Counted from the first letter of the stretch, positions 8,570 through 16,929 are shown. The stretch is 44,505 bases of DNA from Pseudolabrys sp. (GCA_022843325.1 JALHNV010000021.1:1-44505), one strand, 5' to 3'. Notes: generated by a model from the letters alone, not told the origin. A program made the numbers and translations.

Positions 8570-8646
8570 GGCTAACCACCCCGCCATCTTCGAGTTGACA
8601 TTTTTGGCGTGCTATTGACCCTGCAAGCCGGCAATGGGCACTCGGT

Positions 8647-10242
8647 ATGACTGGTAAATTTCGGCTTTCGCGCGGGTTCCTCGGCGTGGCTCTTTTGGCC
8701 GCGGCCGAACTGGCCTGCGTCGCGGCGATTGAAATCGCCGCGATGGCCCCGGCGGAGGCCCAGTATTACAGCAATGACGGCCGTCAGTACCGCCAGCGGC
8801 CGCAACGCCAGCAGGGCGGCGGCGGCTTTTTCGATGGCCTGTTCGGCCGCCCGCGCGCGCCGGTCTACCAGGAGCCGCAATATGAGCGGCCCCAGCCGCA
8901 GCAACAGCAGCAGGTCGATAGTTCGCGGGCGCCCAGCCCCCGCAAATCCGACGGCACGACGCCAACCACGTCGGTCGTGGTGCTGGGCGACGCCATGGCT
9001 GACTGGCTGGCTTATGGCCTCGAAGAGGCCTTTGCCGACGCGCCGGAGATAGGCATCGTCCGCAAGAACAAGCCCTATTCCGGTCTGCTGCGCTACGACG
9101 CCAAGACCGATCAGGACTGGTGGACAATGGCGCGGGAGTTGCTGGCGCCGGAGAAGCCGAATTACGTGATCATGATGCTCGGCGTCACCGACCGTCAGAG
9201 CTTCCGCGCCAGCGACCTCGCCCGGGCGGCCGAGAAAAAAGAAACCGAAGCACCCGCCGCTGTTCCGAATGCACCCGCCAGTGCGGCGTCCGCCGATCCC
9301 GACGACGACGAGGAAACCAGCATTGCGGCGTCCGAGCCGGCCAGCCGCCGCATCACCGGGACGGTCGAATTCCGCACCGACCAATGGGCGTCGATCTATT
9401 CGAAGCGCATCGACGACACCGTGGCCGCACTCAGGAGCAAGGGCGTGCCGGTGTTCTGGGTCGGCCTGCCATCGATCCGCGGTGCCCGCTCGACCGCCGA
9501 CGCGGTCTATCTCAACGATCTCTATCGCGCCCGCGCCCAGCGTGCCGGCGCCATCTACATCGACGTCTGGGACGGCTTCGTCGACGAAAACGGCCGCTTC
9601 GCCACATTCGGTCCGGATTTCGAGGGCCAGCGCCGGCGGTTGCGGTCGGGCGACGGCGTGTTCTTTTCGCAGGCCGGTGCCCGCAAGCTCGCCCATTATG
9701 TCGAGCGCGAATTGCGCCGTCACATGAGCAACCGGGTGCCGGTGGCCTTGCCGTCCGGTCCGCTGGAGCCGCTGCCTGAAGGTCAATCCGCGGCGCGGCC
9801 GCTGTCCGGTCCGGTGGTACCGCTGACGACGCCGGTGAGCGCCGGCAATCTGCTCGGCGGCGCCGGCAGCCGCTCGACGCTGGTGGACGCCACCGCGACG
9901 CGTGTGCTGGTCAAGGGCCAGACGGTCGATGCCCCGGCGGGCCGCGCCGATGATTTCGTGTGGCCGCCCGGCAGCGCCCGTACGACCGACCCCGCTGCCG
10001 TGACGGTGCCGGCCGCGGCCGCTGCCGCGTCGGCATCCGTGCCGCCCGCGGCGACGTCCTATACCGAGCCGCCGGTGGTGGCGCCGAAGCCGGTCCTGCC
10101 GAAAGTCGATCCAAAGGCGGCGGCAAAATCCAAACCGACAGCACCGCCTGCCGCGCCGCGCGCGGTCGAAACCCGGCCGCGCCCGCAGGCCGCCGCACCG
10201 CCGCCGGCCCGGTCATCGGGTCCGTTCGACTGGTTCAGATAA
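8647..10242 (+). CDS. DUF459 family exported protein, SGNH-hydrolase fold, catalytic residues apparently missing
   Basis: 531 residues. Signal peptide to about residue 38 (APAEAQ), a Gln/Pro/Arg-rich linker to about 105, an SGNH-like domain from about 108 to 360, and a Pro/Ala-rich tail to the end. Block I reads VVLGDAMADWLAYGL: the serine expected after GD is Ala116. Block V reads DGVFFSQAGARKLAHYVE: the expected DxxH histidine is Phe339. Other fold marks (MMLGVTDRQSFR, FWVGLPSIR) are kept. It may bind rather than cleave, or the subfamily may use other residues. A perfect TTGACA lies at 8595-8600, but no good -10 follows it. Confidence 0.85.
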   Translation: MTGKFRLSRGFLGVALLAAAELACVAAIEIAAMAPAEAQYYSNDGRQYRQRPQRQQGGGGFFDGLFGRPRAPVYQEPQYERPQPQQQQQVDSSRAPSPRKSDGTTPTTSVVVLGDAMADWLAYGLEEAFADAPEIGIVRKNKPYSGLLRYDAKTDQDWWTMARELLAPEKPNYVIMMLGVTDRQSFRASDLARAAEKKETEAPAAVPNAPASAASADPDDDEETSIAASEPASRRITGTVEFRTDQWASIYSKRIDDTVAALRSKGVPVFWVGLPSIRGARSTADAVYLNDLYRARAQRAGAIYIDVWDGFVDENGRFATFGPDFEGQRRRLRSGDGVFFSQAGARKLAHYVERELRRHMSNRVPVALPSGPLEPLPEGQSAARPLSGPVVPLTTPVSAGNLLGGAGSRSTLVDATATRVLVKGQTVDAPAGRADDFVWPPGSARTTDPAAVTVPAAAAAASASVPPAATSYTEPPVVAPKPVLPKVDPKAAAKSKPTAPPAAPRAVETRPRPQAAAPPPARSSGPFDWFR

Positions 10243-10559
10243 TCTGATTGAATATAGCGGCGCGGTTGCCGGGGAAGCGATTCCGGCAACCGGCGCCGTA
10301 GAACGCGAAACGCAACCGCGCACGACTGACCGGACGCTACGGCCACCGTTTACGCCGGTGGCGTCACTCCTCCAGAATTCGGGTCTGCACGGCGTTACAT
10401 TGACGCGCACTCGCACTGGCCGATACGCCCGATTCGTAACGTCAATGATGCAGCGGCGCGATCCGAGTCTCGAGTCCTCCCGGCGGCAAAGCTGTGGTCA
10501 AGTCGCTCACCGCGGGAAATTTCTGTGATAAAGTCGCGCACGCCTGTCGGAGCAAGCCC
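10243..10559. other. Gene-free stretch with inverted repeats
   Basis: No convincing gene in 317 bases. It holds a perfect 9-bp hairpin GGTTGCCGG/CCGGCAACC (10264-10272 with 10283-10291), probably ending transcription of the DUF459 gene although it lacks a T-run. A perfect 8-bp inverted repeat CATTGACG/CGTCAATG (10398-10405 with 10440-10447) has arms 34 bases apart and could be a regulator site for the gene at 10560. Confidence 0.5.
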
Positions 10560-11000
10560 GTGCCGCGTTTTGTCCTTGTCATCGCCGCCATTCTGGTCGC
10601 CGGCGCGGCCGCGCCGGCCAGCGCCGCCAACTGGCTGGAAAAGTCCTTCTATCTGAGCGGCCCGCGCTACGACGGCGCAGTGCCGCCGTGCGATGTCGCG
10701 CTCGGCACCATCGCAGCGCGATTCGCGCACAAGGAAAGCCGGTTCTGGAATTCCAGCCTGCAAATTCTTGATTTCGAACGGGTGCGCCAGGTTGCTTACC
10801 GGCCGTGGGCGGCGGGCACAATTCCGCGCCGCTTCTGCAGCGCCGTTGCCCTGGTGAGCAACGGACGCCGCCATGCGGTGCATTACTGGATCGGTGAGGA
10901 TACCGGGACCATCGGCGCAAGCTGGGGTGTGGAGTGGTGCGTGGCCGGGCTCGACCGCAACTGGTCCTATAATCCGGGGTGCAAGATGGCGCGGCCCTGA
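10560..11000 (+). CDS. Small exported protein of unknown function
   Basis: 146 residues, function not recognised. GTG 10560 is chosen because GGAG lies 7 bases upstream (10549-10552) and translation then begins with a compact signal peptide (RFVLVIAAILVAG, cleaved after APASA). The frame is open upstream to 10494. The mature part is about 122 residues and holds four cysteines (in PPCDV, RRFCSA, EWCVA, NPGCKM), which could form two disulfides in the periplasm. The 3' end overlaps the next gene, on the other strand, by 34 bases. Confidence 0.7.
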   Translation: MPRFVLVIAAILVAGAAAPASAANWLEKSFYLSGPRYDGAVPPCDVALGTIAARFAHKESRFWNSSLQILDFERVRQVAYRPWAAGTIPRRFCSAVALVSNGRRHAVHYWIGEDTGTIGASWGVEWCVAGLDRNWSYNPGCKMARP

Positions 11001-11197
11001 GGGTCTGCGGCTGCGCTGTTGCCGGCTCTGGCGGACTTGCCTTCCAGCCAGTCGGCATTGTCGGCCAAAGCCAGCAGGGATTCCTGCATTCTCAGGTAGC
11101 GCGCCCTTGCCTCGGAAGGGCAATCCTCGGCGCCCGCCGAGGCGGCGCATTCGCTGGCCCAGGCGCGCAATTTATCCGCGTTCAGCGTGTCGATCAT
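10967..11197 (-). CDS. Small conserved-looking hypothetical protein
   Basis: 76 residues, not recognised. ATG at 11197 (minus strand) follows AGAGG about 7 bases upstream. The protein begins MIDTLNADKLRAWASECAAS, is rich in Ala and Leu, and looks helical (LRMQESLLALADNADWLEG), with two Cys. No signal peptide, so probably cytoplasmic. It converges on the exported protein gene and overlaps its end by 34 bases. An ORF of this size could occur by chance in GC-rich DNA; the good ribosome site and ordered amphipathic sequence argue that it is real. Confidence 0.6.
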   Translation of the reverse strand: MIDTLNADKLRAWASECAASAGAEDCPSEARARYLRMQESLLALADNADWLEGKSARAGNSAAADPQGRAILHPGL

Positions 11198-11328
11198 GGC
11201 GGACCTCTTTCTGGAAATACGGACCCAACATCGGTGAGGGTCTGGGCAGGAACGCGCCCTTCGAACGCATCGGGACTTGTCTATTGAACGGTCCACGGGG
11301 GCCGACCCTGCCGTCGGACGAGAAATAG

Positions 11329-11358
11329 TTGCAAGGTCAGGCCTGTTTTGTTTATATT
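11329..11358 (+). promoter_or_regulatory. Candidate promoter of the RNase T2 gene
   Basis: TTGCAA (11329-11334), an 18-base spacer, and TATATT (11353-11358) lie in an AT-rich island of about 100 bases that stands out in this GC-rich window. A start near 11366 would leave a leader of about 100 bases. Confidence 0.4.
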
Positions 11359-11463
11359 ATGTTCTTGATAAGTTCTAATTTTATCGGTATTTCAGTAGGG
11401 AACTTTTGGTTTCGATCAATTTCCGGTTTGTTCTCCAGAGGCGTCTTGCGTAAAGGGGGATCC

Positions 11464-12255
11464 ATGCCAGCCCGTTCCGTTGCCCAAAGTCCTGTCGTCC
11501 GTGGTTCCATTGACCGGCGTCCCCTCACGACGCGTCGTCGCGTGGCCGACGCGCTCAGGTGCGCATCCGTCGCCGTCTGCTTCACCTTGCTGTTTGCCGT
11601 GGTGGCGCTGGCGCAGGAGCGGGGGCAGGGCCGCAGCCAGACCTTCGGCGATGATCCCCGGCAGAGCGCCCCCGGTCAGTTCGATTTCTATGTGCTGGCG
11701 TTGTCGTGGTCGCCGTCTTATTGCGCTGCGGCGGCCGAGCGCGCGCCGCAGCGGACGCCGGAGCAGCAATGCGCCGGCCGGCCGTTCCACTTCGTGGTGC
11801 ACGGGCTGTGGCCGCAATATGAACGCGGCTCGCCGTCCTACTGCCAGGTACCAGCGCCGCGGCTCAACCGCGCCATCGTCGGCGAAATGCTCGACCTGAT
11901 GCCGAGCCCACGCTTGATCTTCCACCAGTGGGACCGGCATGGCACGTGTTCCGGCTTGTCGGCGTCCGCCTATTTCGAAACGGTGCGCAAGGCGCGGGCG
12001 GTGGTGAAAATTCCCGGCGACTATCTCGAACTCGACAAGCCGATGATGGTCAATCCCGGCGACGTCGCCGCGGCCTTCATCAAGGCCAATCCCGGCATGA
12101 CGGAGGCCAATATTGCGGTCTCCTGCGACAGCAAGCGGCTCAATGAAGTGCGCATCTGTCTCAGCAAGGATTTTTCTTTTCGTGACTGCGCCGAGGTCAC
12201 GCGCCGTTCGTGCCGGCGCGACAGGGTCGCGATGCCGGCGGTGCGTGGCGGCTGA
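11464..12255 (+). CDS. Ribonuclease T2 family protein
   Basis: Secreted or periplasmic endoribonuclease acting through 2',3'-cyclic phosphates; 263 residues. Signal anchor/peptide at about 31-50 (ending VVALAQ) after a basic N-terminal region. CAS I is FHFVVHGLWPQYE with His113; CAS II is FHQWDRHGTCSG with His154 and His159. The usual Glu of CAS II (HEW) is Gln155 here, and the following Lys is Arg158. Several Cys could make the family disulfides. ATG 11464 follows AAAGGGGGA; the open frame extends back to 11329 through AT-rich, non-coding-looking sequence. Confidence 0.92.
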   Translation: MPARSVAQSPVVRGSIDRRPLTTRRRVADALRCASVAVCFTLLFAVVALAQERGQGRSQTFGDDPRQSAPGQFDFYVLALSWSPSYCAAAAERAPQRTPEQQCAGRPFHFVVHGLWPQYERGSPSYCQVPAPRLNRAIVGEMLDLMPSPRLIFHQWDRHGTCSGLSASAYFETVRKARAVVKIPGDYLELDKPMMVNPGDVAAAFIKANPGMTEANIAVSCDSKRLNEVRICLSKDFSFRDCAEVTRRSCRRDRVAMPAVRGG

Positions 12256-12516
12256 CACGTTAGCTATCATCCAGAGCAGCGCGCGTTAAGCGCGTGCGGC
12301 CGGCGTCATTCGCGTCGATCAGGAACCCAGAAATAAACTGCGTTCGTGCCGTGACCTATCGTAGGCGATGACATTAAGCGGCTGCTAACGATGGCGGCCT
12401 GCGGAATGGGGATAAGGCCTGCGGGTCACGTATTCACACAAGCTTCTCGTAAGCGAAAATGCGCATTGTCCGGCACGCGATGAGTGCGGGGAGGGCGCTG
12501 CCATGCGCGGGACTGT

Positions 12517-12933
12517 ATGAACAAGGCGCGGGAATACATTAATTTCGCTGGCTGGTTTGTGGGCATCGGCTACGCCGTGATGTGGCCGTTCACGGCATCG
12601 GGTCGCAGCAGCGAGCCGTTTGGCGCCTCCGTGCTGTGCGGTGACGGTGTGCTGGCCGGGTGGCTGTGCCAGACGTCCTACCCGCTGCGGATGCCGGAGG
12701 CTTTTCACGTACTTGGATTCGCGTCCGCACTGTTCGTTGTCTTCCGCCTGGTGAACTACGCCGCGCGGCGGTTGAGACGCCGGCCGCAGGCCCTCGTCAT
12801 CGTTTCGCCCTCGGACGTACCGATCGTACCGTCGCCAGCAACCTTTGCGCGGCCACGCCTGCCGCCGGCGCCGCCGCCGCATCGATCGGTCAAGCCGCGC
12901 ACGCATTTTGGCCTGCGCAATGTGCCACGCTGA
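12517..12933 (+). CDS. Hypothetical membrane protein
   Basis: 138 residues, not recognised. ATG 12517 opens MNKAREYINFAGWFVGIGYA. Two hydrophobic stretches, at about residues 9-23 and 65-80 (FHVLGFASALFVVFRLV), suggest two membrane passes. The second is followed by a strongly basic patch (RRLRRR) and a Pro-rich tail. A GTG at 12484 in the same frame is an alternative start. No clear Shine-Dalgarno is seen. The opposite strand is also open here but reads as a shadow of rlmJ. Confidence 0.5.
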   Translation: MNKAREYINFAGWFVGIGYAVMWPFTASGRSSEPFGASVLCGDGVLAGWLCQTSYPLRMPEAFHVLGFASALFVVFRLVNYAARRLRRRPQALVIVSPSDVPIVPSPATFARPRLPPAPPPHRSVKPRTHFGLRNVPR

Positions 12934-13008
12934 GCGCCGAGTTGTGGCATAAGCGCGAGCGGCAGGCCGGATCCGCGGCCGCCATCGTCGGAGCAGCGAA
13001 ACAACGCC

Positions 13009-13860
13009 GTGAACTATCGCCACGCCTTCCATGCCGGCAGCTTTGCCGATGTGTTCAAGCACGCCGTGCTGGCCCGTATTCTCAATTATCTGCGCGAGAA
13101 GGAGAGCGCTTTCCGCGTCATCGATACCCATGCCGGCGCCGGCCTCTACGATCTGACCGGCGCGGAGGCCAGGCGGGGCGGCGAATGGCAGGAGGGCATC
13201 GCACGGCTGCTGGCGGCAGAGCCGGCCGCGCCCGTTGCGGCGCTGCTGGCGCCCTACCTCGATGTGGTCGGGGCGCTCAATGAGCCCGGCCGGCTGAAAA
13301 TCTATCCGGGCTCGCCGGCGATCGCGCGCGCCTGGTTGCGGCCGCAGGACCGGCTGATCGCCTGCGAGCTGGATCTCAAAACAGAGTCGCTGTTGAGTCG
13401 TAATCTGCGCGGCGATCCGCGCATCAAGGTGCTCGAGATCGACGGCTGGACCGCGCTGTCGGCTTACGTGCCGCCGCCGGAGCGGCGCGGCCTGATCCTG
13501 ATCGATCCGCCGTTCGAGGAACCCGCCGACTACCACCGGCTGTCGCACGGACTGATCGAGGCGCACCGCAAATGGGCGACCGGCATCTACGCGCTCTGGT
13601 ATCCGATCAAGGATCGCGGCGACCCGGATGCGTTGGCCAAGAGGCTGCGGCGCGCCGGCATCGGCAAATTGTTGCGCGCTGAACTAATCGTCACGCCGTT
13701 GCGCGATCCGAGGCGTCTTAACGGCTCCGGACTGATCCTGGTGAACCCGCCGTGGACGCTCGAAGGCGAACTGTCGACGCTGCTGCCGGCGCTGGCCGGT
13801 ATTCTCGGCCGCGACGGCGGCGGCGCTTTCCGGCTCGACTGGCTCGCCGGCGAAAGCTGA
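13009..13860 (+). CDS. rlmJ: 23S rRNA (adenine2030-N6)-methyltransferase
   Basis: Methylates A2030 of 23S rRNA using S-adenosylmethionine; 283 residues, family length. N-terminus NYRHAFHAGSFADVFKHAVL is diagnostic of RlmJ. The SAM-binding region is VIDTHAGAGLYDL, and the catalytic motif of N6-adenine methylases appears as LIDPPFE. WATGIYALWYPIKDR is also family-typical. The GTG start at 13009 is fixed by the conserved N-terminus; the nearest GGAG is about 15 bases away, so initiation looks weak. Confidence 0.95.
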   Translation: MNYRHAFHAGSFADVFKHAVLARILNYLREKESAFRVIDTHAGAGLYDLTGAEARRGGEWQEGIARLLAAEPAAPVAALLAPYLDVVGALNEPGRLKIYPGSPAIARAWLRPQDRLIACELDLKTESLLSRNLRGDPRIKVLEIDGWTALSAYVPPPERRGLILIDPPFEEPADYHRLSHGLIEAHRKWATGIYALWYPIKDRGDPDALAKRLRRAGIGKLLRAELIVTPLRDPRRLNGSGLILVNPPWTLEGELSTLLPALAGILGRDGGGAFRLDWLAGES

Positions 13861-14075
13861 TCGCGCTGCATTGCGGTATCTGCCGCCTCTTTCCAGCAGC
13901 GCACAGTTAGTGTGTAGTTCCATTATTGGCAGTGACGTTCCGCCTCTTTAAGGAGGCCGGCGGAGTGACAGAGGCCGCTCGTGGCCGACGCTATCCCCGA
14001 AAGAAGAATGTCCGGCCGAGCCGCCGTGTCGTGGGGCCGGTGGCGGAGCAGTACGGGGAAGAGGGAGAATTCCCG

Positions 14076-14291
14076 ATGGCGCAAACCGGAGTGGTGAAGT
14101 TTTTTAATGGTGAAAGAGGCTACGGGTTCGTGAAGCCAGATGATGGCGGACGCGATGTGTTCGTGCACATCACCGCCGTGGAGCAGGCCGGTCTGAAGGG
14201 CCTGAACGAGGGGCAACACATCAGCTTCGATGTTGAACCGGACAAGAAGGGCAAGGGCCCCAAGGCAGTGAATCTGATCATCACCGGCTGA
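14076..14291 (+). CDS. Cold-shock protein (CspA family)
   Basis: 71-residue single-stranded nucleic-acid chaperone with one cold-shock domain. RNP1 is ERGYGFVKP and RNP2 is DVFVHIT, with the usual GVVKFFN start. ATG 14076 has GAGGGAG upstream. The open frame continues back to 13926, but that part is unlike any Csp, so the first 215 bases after rlmJ are better read as promoter plus a long 5' leader. Long leaders control many csp genes; here this is inference. Confidence 0.95.
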   Translation: MAQTGVVKFFNGERGYGFVKPDDGGRDVFVHITAVEQAGLKGLNEGQHISFDVEPDKKGKGPKAVNLIITG

Positions 14292-14375
14292 GCAACTGGC
14301 GCATGATGGCCGCGGATGTCATCATGCACCGATGCCGGGCGGGCGCCGCACGCCTCATTGTTGAAATGCAACAGC

Positions 14376-14392
14376 CGGGACGGCGCGTCCCG
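14376..14392 (+). terminator. Possible terminator hairpin after the csp gene
   Basis: CGGGACG/CGTCCCG forms a perfect 7-bp stem with a GCG loop, followed by CTTCTG, a weak T-run. A second, larger hairpin GCATGATG/CATCATGC lies at 14301-14327, directly after the stop codon. Confidence 0.35.
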
Positions 14393-14416
14393 CTTCTGTA
14401 AGGGTGATCTTTTGTC

Positions 14417-15022
14417 ATGATGATTCTGCGTTCTTCTCCTGCTTCGCCTTTCGGCCGCAAGGTTCGGATCGCCGCCGCAGTGCTCGGCCTCGATGGCCAG
14501 ATCGATGTGCGTGCAACCGATCTCGACAGCGAGTCCGACAGCATCCGCGTCGAAAACCCGCTCGGAAAAATTCCGGCCCTGGTGCTGGAGAACGGAACCG
14601 CCTACTACGACTCGCGCGTGATCGTCGAGTATCTCGATCATCTCGCGGGCGGAGGCCGCATTATTCCACGCGGAGAAGCGCGCTTCGAGACGCTCCGATT
14701 GCAGGCGCTGTGCGACGGCATCCTCGATGCCTGTCTGATGCTGGTGTACGAGAACCGCTTCCGTCCCGAGGACAAGCGGGTTTCCGCCTGGACAGACCGG
14801 CAGGGCGGAAAAGTCGCGCGCGGCATGGCGGCGCTGGAAGCATCGCCGCCGCCCCTCGATGCAGTGCCCGATGTCGGCCAGATTTCGCTCGCCTGTCTGC
14901 TCGGCTATCGCGACCTGCGCTTTGCCGGCACCTGGCGGAAGGAATATCCCCGGCTGCTCGCTTGGCACGACAAATTCGATGCGCAGGTGCCGTCATTCGC
15001 GGCGACAAAAATCTCGCCCTGA
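14417..15022 (+). CDS. Glutathione S-transferase family protein
   Basis: 201 residues. The N-terminal thioredoxin-like domain begins MMILRSSPASPFGRKVRIAA (Ser in the S-P-F-G-R-K region is the likely catalytic residue). It carries the cis-Pro segment NPLGKIPALVLENG and the glutathione gamma-glutamyl site Y-D-S-R. The C-terminal helical domain begins near RLQALCDGILDACLMLVYE. The substrate is unknown; stress detoxification is a guess. ATG 14417 or 14420 may be used. It converges on the outer-membrane gene at 15096 with a shared terminator between. Confidence 0.9.
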   Translation: MMILRSSPASPFGRKVRIAAAVLGLDGQIDVRATDLDSESDSIRVENPLGKIPALVLENGTAYYDSRVIVEYLDHLAGGGRIIPRGEARFETLRLQALCDGILDACLMLVYENRFRPEDKRVSAWTDRQGGKVARGMAALEASPPPLDAVPDVGQISLACLLGYRDLRFAGTWRKEYPRLLAWHDKFDAQVPSFAATKISP

Positions 15023-15044
15023 GCACGGCCGCATTCGCAAAATA

Positions 15045-15072
15045 AAAAGCCCCGGAGCGATCCGGGGCTTTT
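15045..15072. terminator. Bidirectional terminator
   Basis: AAAAGCCCCGGA (15045-15056) and TCCGGGGCTTTT (15061-15072) form a perfect 12-bp stem with a GCGA loop. T-rich sequence follows on both strands, so it serves both the GST gene and the converging outer-membrane gene. Confidence 0.9.
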
Positions 15073-15095
15073 CTTTTCGTCCCATGCTTTGCGGC

Positions 15096-15770
15096 CTAGA
15101 AACGATAGTTCAGGCCGGCGCGGACGATGTTGGTCTTGAAGCTGGCATCGGATCCTGCGACCGAACTGCCGCGGCCGAGATCGACATGCAGATATTCAAC
15201 CTTGGCGGTCCACGGCCCGGCCAGCGCGGCTTCGACGCCGCCACCCAGCGTCCAGCCCGACCTGGTCTCGCTGCCGCTGCCGACGCCGGTCACCCAGGTA
15301 TCGACCTTGCCCACAGCCCAGCCGCCAGTGACGTAGGGCATGTAATTGCCGGCTGCGTAGCCGAGGCGGCCGCGCACGGTGCCGAGCCATTTGTTGGCGG
15401 TATCGCAATTGGTGGCACCACAAGCGCCGCTGCCGCGGATATTGCTGTAGCCGATGTCGCCTTCAAGACCGACCACGACCGGACCGGTCTGGAAGTTGTA
15501 GCCGAGCGTGCCGGAAAAGATGCCGCCGCTGACATCATAGTTTCCGCCGCCGAAGTCCGACGTGCCCCAGCCGCCGCCACCGGTCACACCGGCATAGAAT
15601 CCGGTCCAGTTATAGATCGGCGAAGCAACGTAGACGGGTGCCGCCGCAGGCGCCGCTTGACGCATCGGAATATCCGCAGCCGATACTGCCGTCGCGCCGA
15701 GTGCGATGACGGCGCAGCTCGCGATCAAGGATTTAGCGAGCGACGATTTCGCAAGAAGAGATTTTTTCAT
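15096..15770 (-). CDS. Omp31/Omp25-like outer-membrane beta-barrel protein, paralog 1
   Basis: 224 residues with a signal peptide (MKKSLLAKSS..., cleaved near VSAADIP). The barrel has the family pattern: YNWTGFYAGVTGGGGWGTS opening, VVGLEGDIGYSNI, WLGTVRGRLGYA, YVTGGWAVGKV, GWTLGGGVEAALAGPWTAKV, EYLHVDLG, and the C-terminal AGLNYRF ending in Phe. Structural or porin-like role in the outer membrane. Start at 15770 is preceded by AGGTGG; the open frame beyond it is not supported. Closest to the next gene (15979), also with its own terminator. Confidence 0.93.
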   Translation of the reverse strand: MKKSLLAKSSLAKSLIASCAVIALGATAVSAADIPMRQAAPAAAPVYVASPIYNWTGFYAGVTGGGGWGTSDFGGGNYDVSGGIFSGTLGYNFQTGPVVVGLEGDIGYSNIRGSGACGATNCDTANKWLGTVRGRLGYAAGNYMPYVTGGWAVGKVDTWVTGVGSGSETRSGWTLGGGVEAALAGPWTAKVEYLHVDLGRGSSVAGSDASFKTNIVRAGLNYRF

Positions 15771-15935
15771 GACCACCTGCCGTTGTCCAAACGGACGACG
15801 CGAACTGCGCCGTTCCCCGATACCGGATTCAACAGTCAGGCGGGATCGTAGTTCCCGGGCGGCGGCCCGAAATGCCACGGCGCGACAATTTGGTTAAAAA
15901 TGTCGATACTTTTCGCGTTTGCCGCGGGCATAAAA

Positions 15936-15965
15936 AAGAGCCCCGAGCCGAAGCCCGGGGCTCTT
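15936..15965 (-). terminator. Terminator of outer-membrane paralog 2
   Basis: AAGAGCCCCG (15936-15945) and CGGGGCTCTT (15956-15965) form a perfect 10-bp stem. Read on the minus strand, it is followed by TTTTTTA. It separates paralogs 2 and 1. Confidence 0.88.
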
Positions 15966-15978
15966 CTTCGTCGCAGTA

Positions 15979-16641
15979 CTAGAAGCGATAGTTGAGACCG
16001 CCGCGAACAACATTGGTGTGGAAGTCGACGTTGGTGCCGCCGGCAAATGATCTGTTGCCGAGATCGACGTACAGGTATTCAGCCTTGGCGGTCCACGGAC
16101 CGGCCAGCGCGACTTCAACGCCGCCACCGAGGGTCCAGCCTGCCTTGGTCTTGGTCTCGCTGAAGCCCAATGCCGACGCTTCGATATCGCCGACGGCCAG
16201 ACCGCCGGTGACGAACGGCATCACGCGATCGAACGCGTAGCCGATACGGCCGCGCACGGTGCCGAGCCAATTGTTGCGGGTTTCGCAGGAACCGATGGCG
16301 CAGATGCCGGCGCTGGTGCTGCCCTTGATGCCGCTCCAGGCGACGTCGCCTTCAAGACCGAACACGGTCTGACCGGCCTGCCAGTTGTAGCCGATGGTGC
16401 CGCCAACCACGGCGCCGTCCACATCGAACGAGCCGGTGCCGCCGAAAGCATTGTTGAAGTTCGAGCGTCCCCAGCCGTAGCCGGCGTTGATACCGGCATA
16501 CATGCCGGTCCAGTTATAGACAGGCGCCATATACATCGGCGCCTTCGCCGGCATCGCCTGCGGACGCTGCATGTCGGCCGCGTGGGCAACACCCGTCATC
16601 GAAATCACGGCGAGAGCACCCGCCAACACAACACGCTTCAT
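15979..16641 (-). CDS. Omp31/Omp25-like outer-membrane beta-barrel protein, paralog 2
   Basis: 220 residues. Signal peptide MKRVVLAGALAVISMTGVAHA, then YNWTGMYAGINAGYGWGRS, TVFGLEGDVAWSGI, NNWLGTVRGRIGYAFD, PFVTGGLAVGDI, GWTLGGGVEVALAGPWTAKA, EYLYVDLG and a GGLNYRF end. The pattern is strand for strand that of paralog 1, so the pair arose by duplication. ATG 16641 follows AGGAG. Two conserved Cys (ICAIGSCE) may form a loop disulfide; paralog 1 has a matching pair (ACGATNCD). Confidence 0.94.
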   Translation of the reverse strand: MKRVVLAGALAVISMTGVAHAADMQRPQAMPAKAPMYMAPVYNWTGMYAGINAGYGWGRSNFNNAFGGTGSFDVDGAVVGGTIGYNWQAGQTVFGLEGDVAWSGIKGSTSAGICAIGSCETRNNWLGTVRGRIGYAFDRVMPFVTGGLAVGDIEASALGFSETKTKAGWTLGGGVEVALAGPWTAKAEYLYVDLGNRSFAGGTNVDFHTNVVRGGLNYRF

Positions 16642-16929
16642 TGCAGTTCTCCTGAAAGCCACCCACCCGAGTGATCGTGGGCGCACAGTATTCGTAAGCT
16701 AGAAGACGTCTAGTGCAGAGATGCAACACAACGAAGTAAGTTGTTGATTGTATTGTCTAAGTTACGTCGTTGTGATGACACTTTGTAGCCATGGTTACAT
16801 CGCTGGTCCGCCGTAGTTCGGCTTGTGCAAATACTTGTAACTCAAAGGAAACATTGGAACTCATACGCAAAAACCCCGAGGCTTCCCCCGGGGTTTCTTG
16901 CCTGAGCGGCGTTGCCGCATTCGTCGCGC
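16642..16929. other. AT-rich promoter region of outer-membrane paralog 2
   Basis: No gene seen in 288 bases. The part next to the paralog 2 start is AT-rich and should hold its minus-strand promoter. A 15-base imperfect palindrome CTAGA-AGACG-TCTAG lies at 16699-16713 and could be a regulator site. The terminator of paralog 3 is at 16871-16896. Confidence 0.4.
16871..16896 (-). terminator. Terminator of outer-membrane paralog 3
   Basis: AAACCCCG (16871-16878) and CGGGGTTT (16889-16896) form an 8-bp stem. On the minus strand more T residues follow (from CAAAAACCCC on the plus strand). Confidence 0.85.

Noticed and set aside
7169..8587. Minus-strand frame of 472 codons opposite the transglycosylase gene
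   Set aside because: Same kind of shadow; the plus strand has a complete catalytic and binding domain.
12385..13566. Minus-strand frame of 393 codons across the hypothetical gene and rlmJ
   Set aside because: No family features, and rlmJ on the plus strand is certain.
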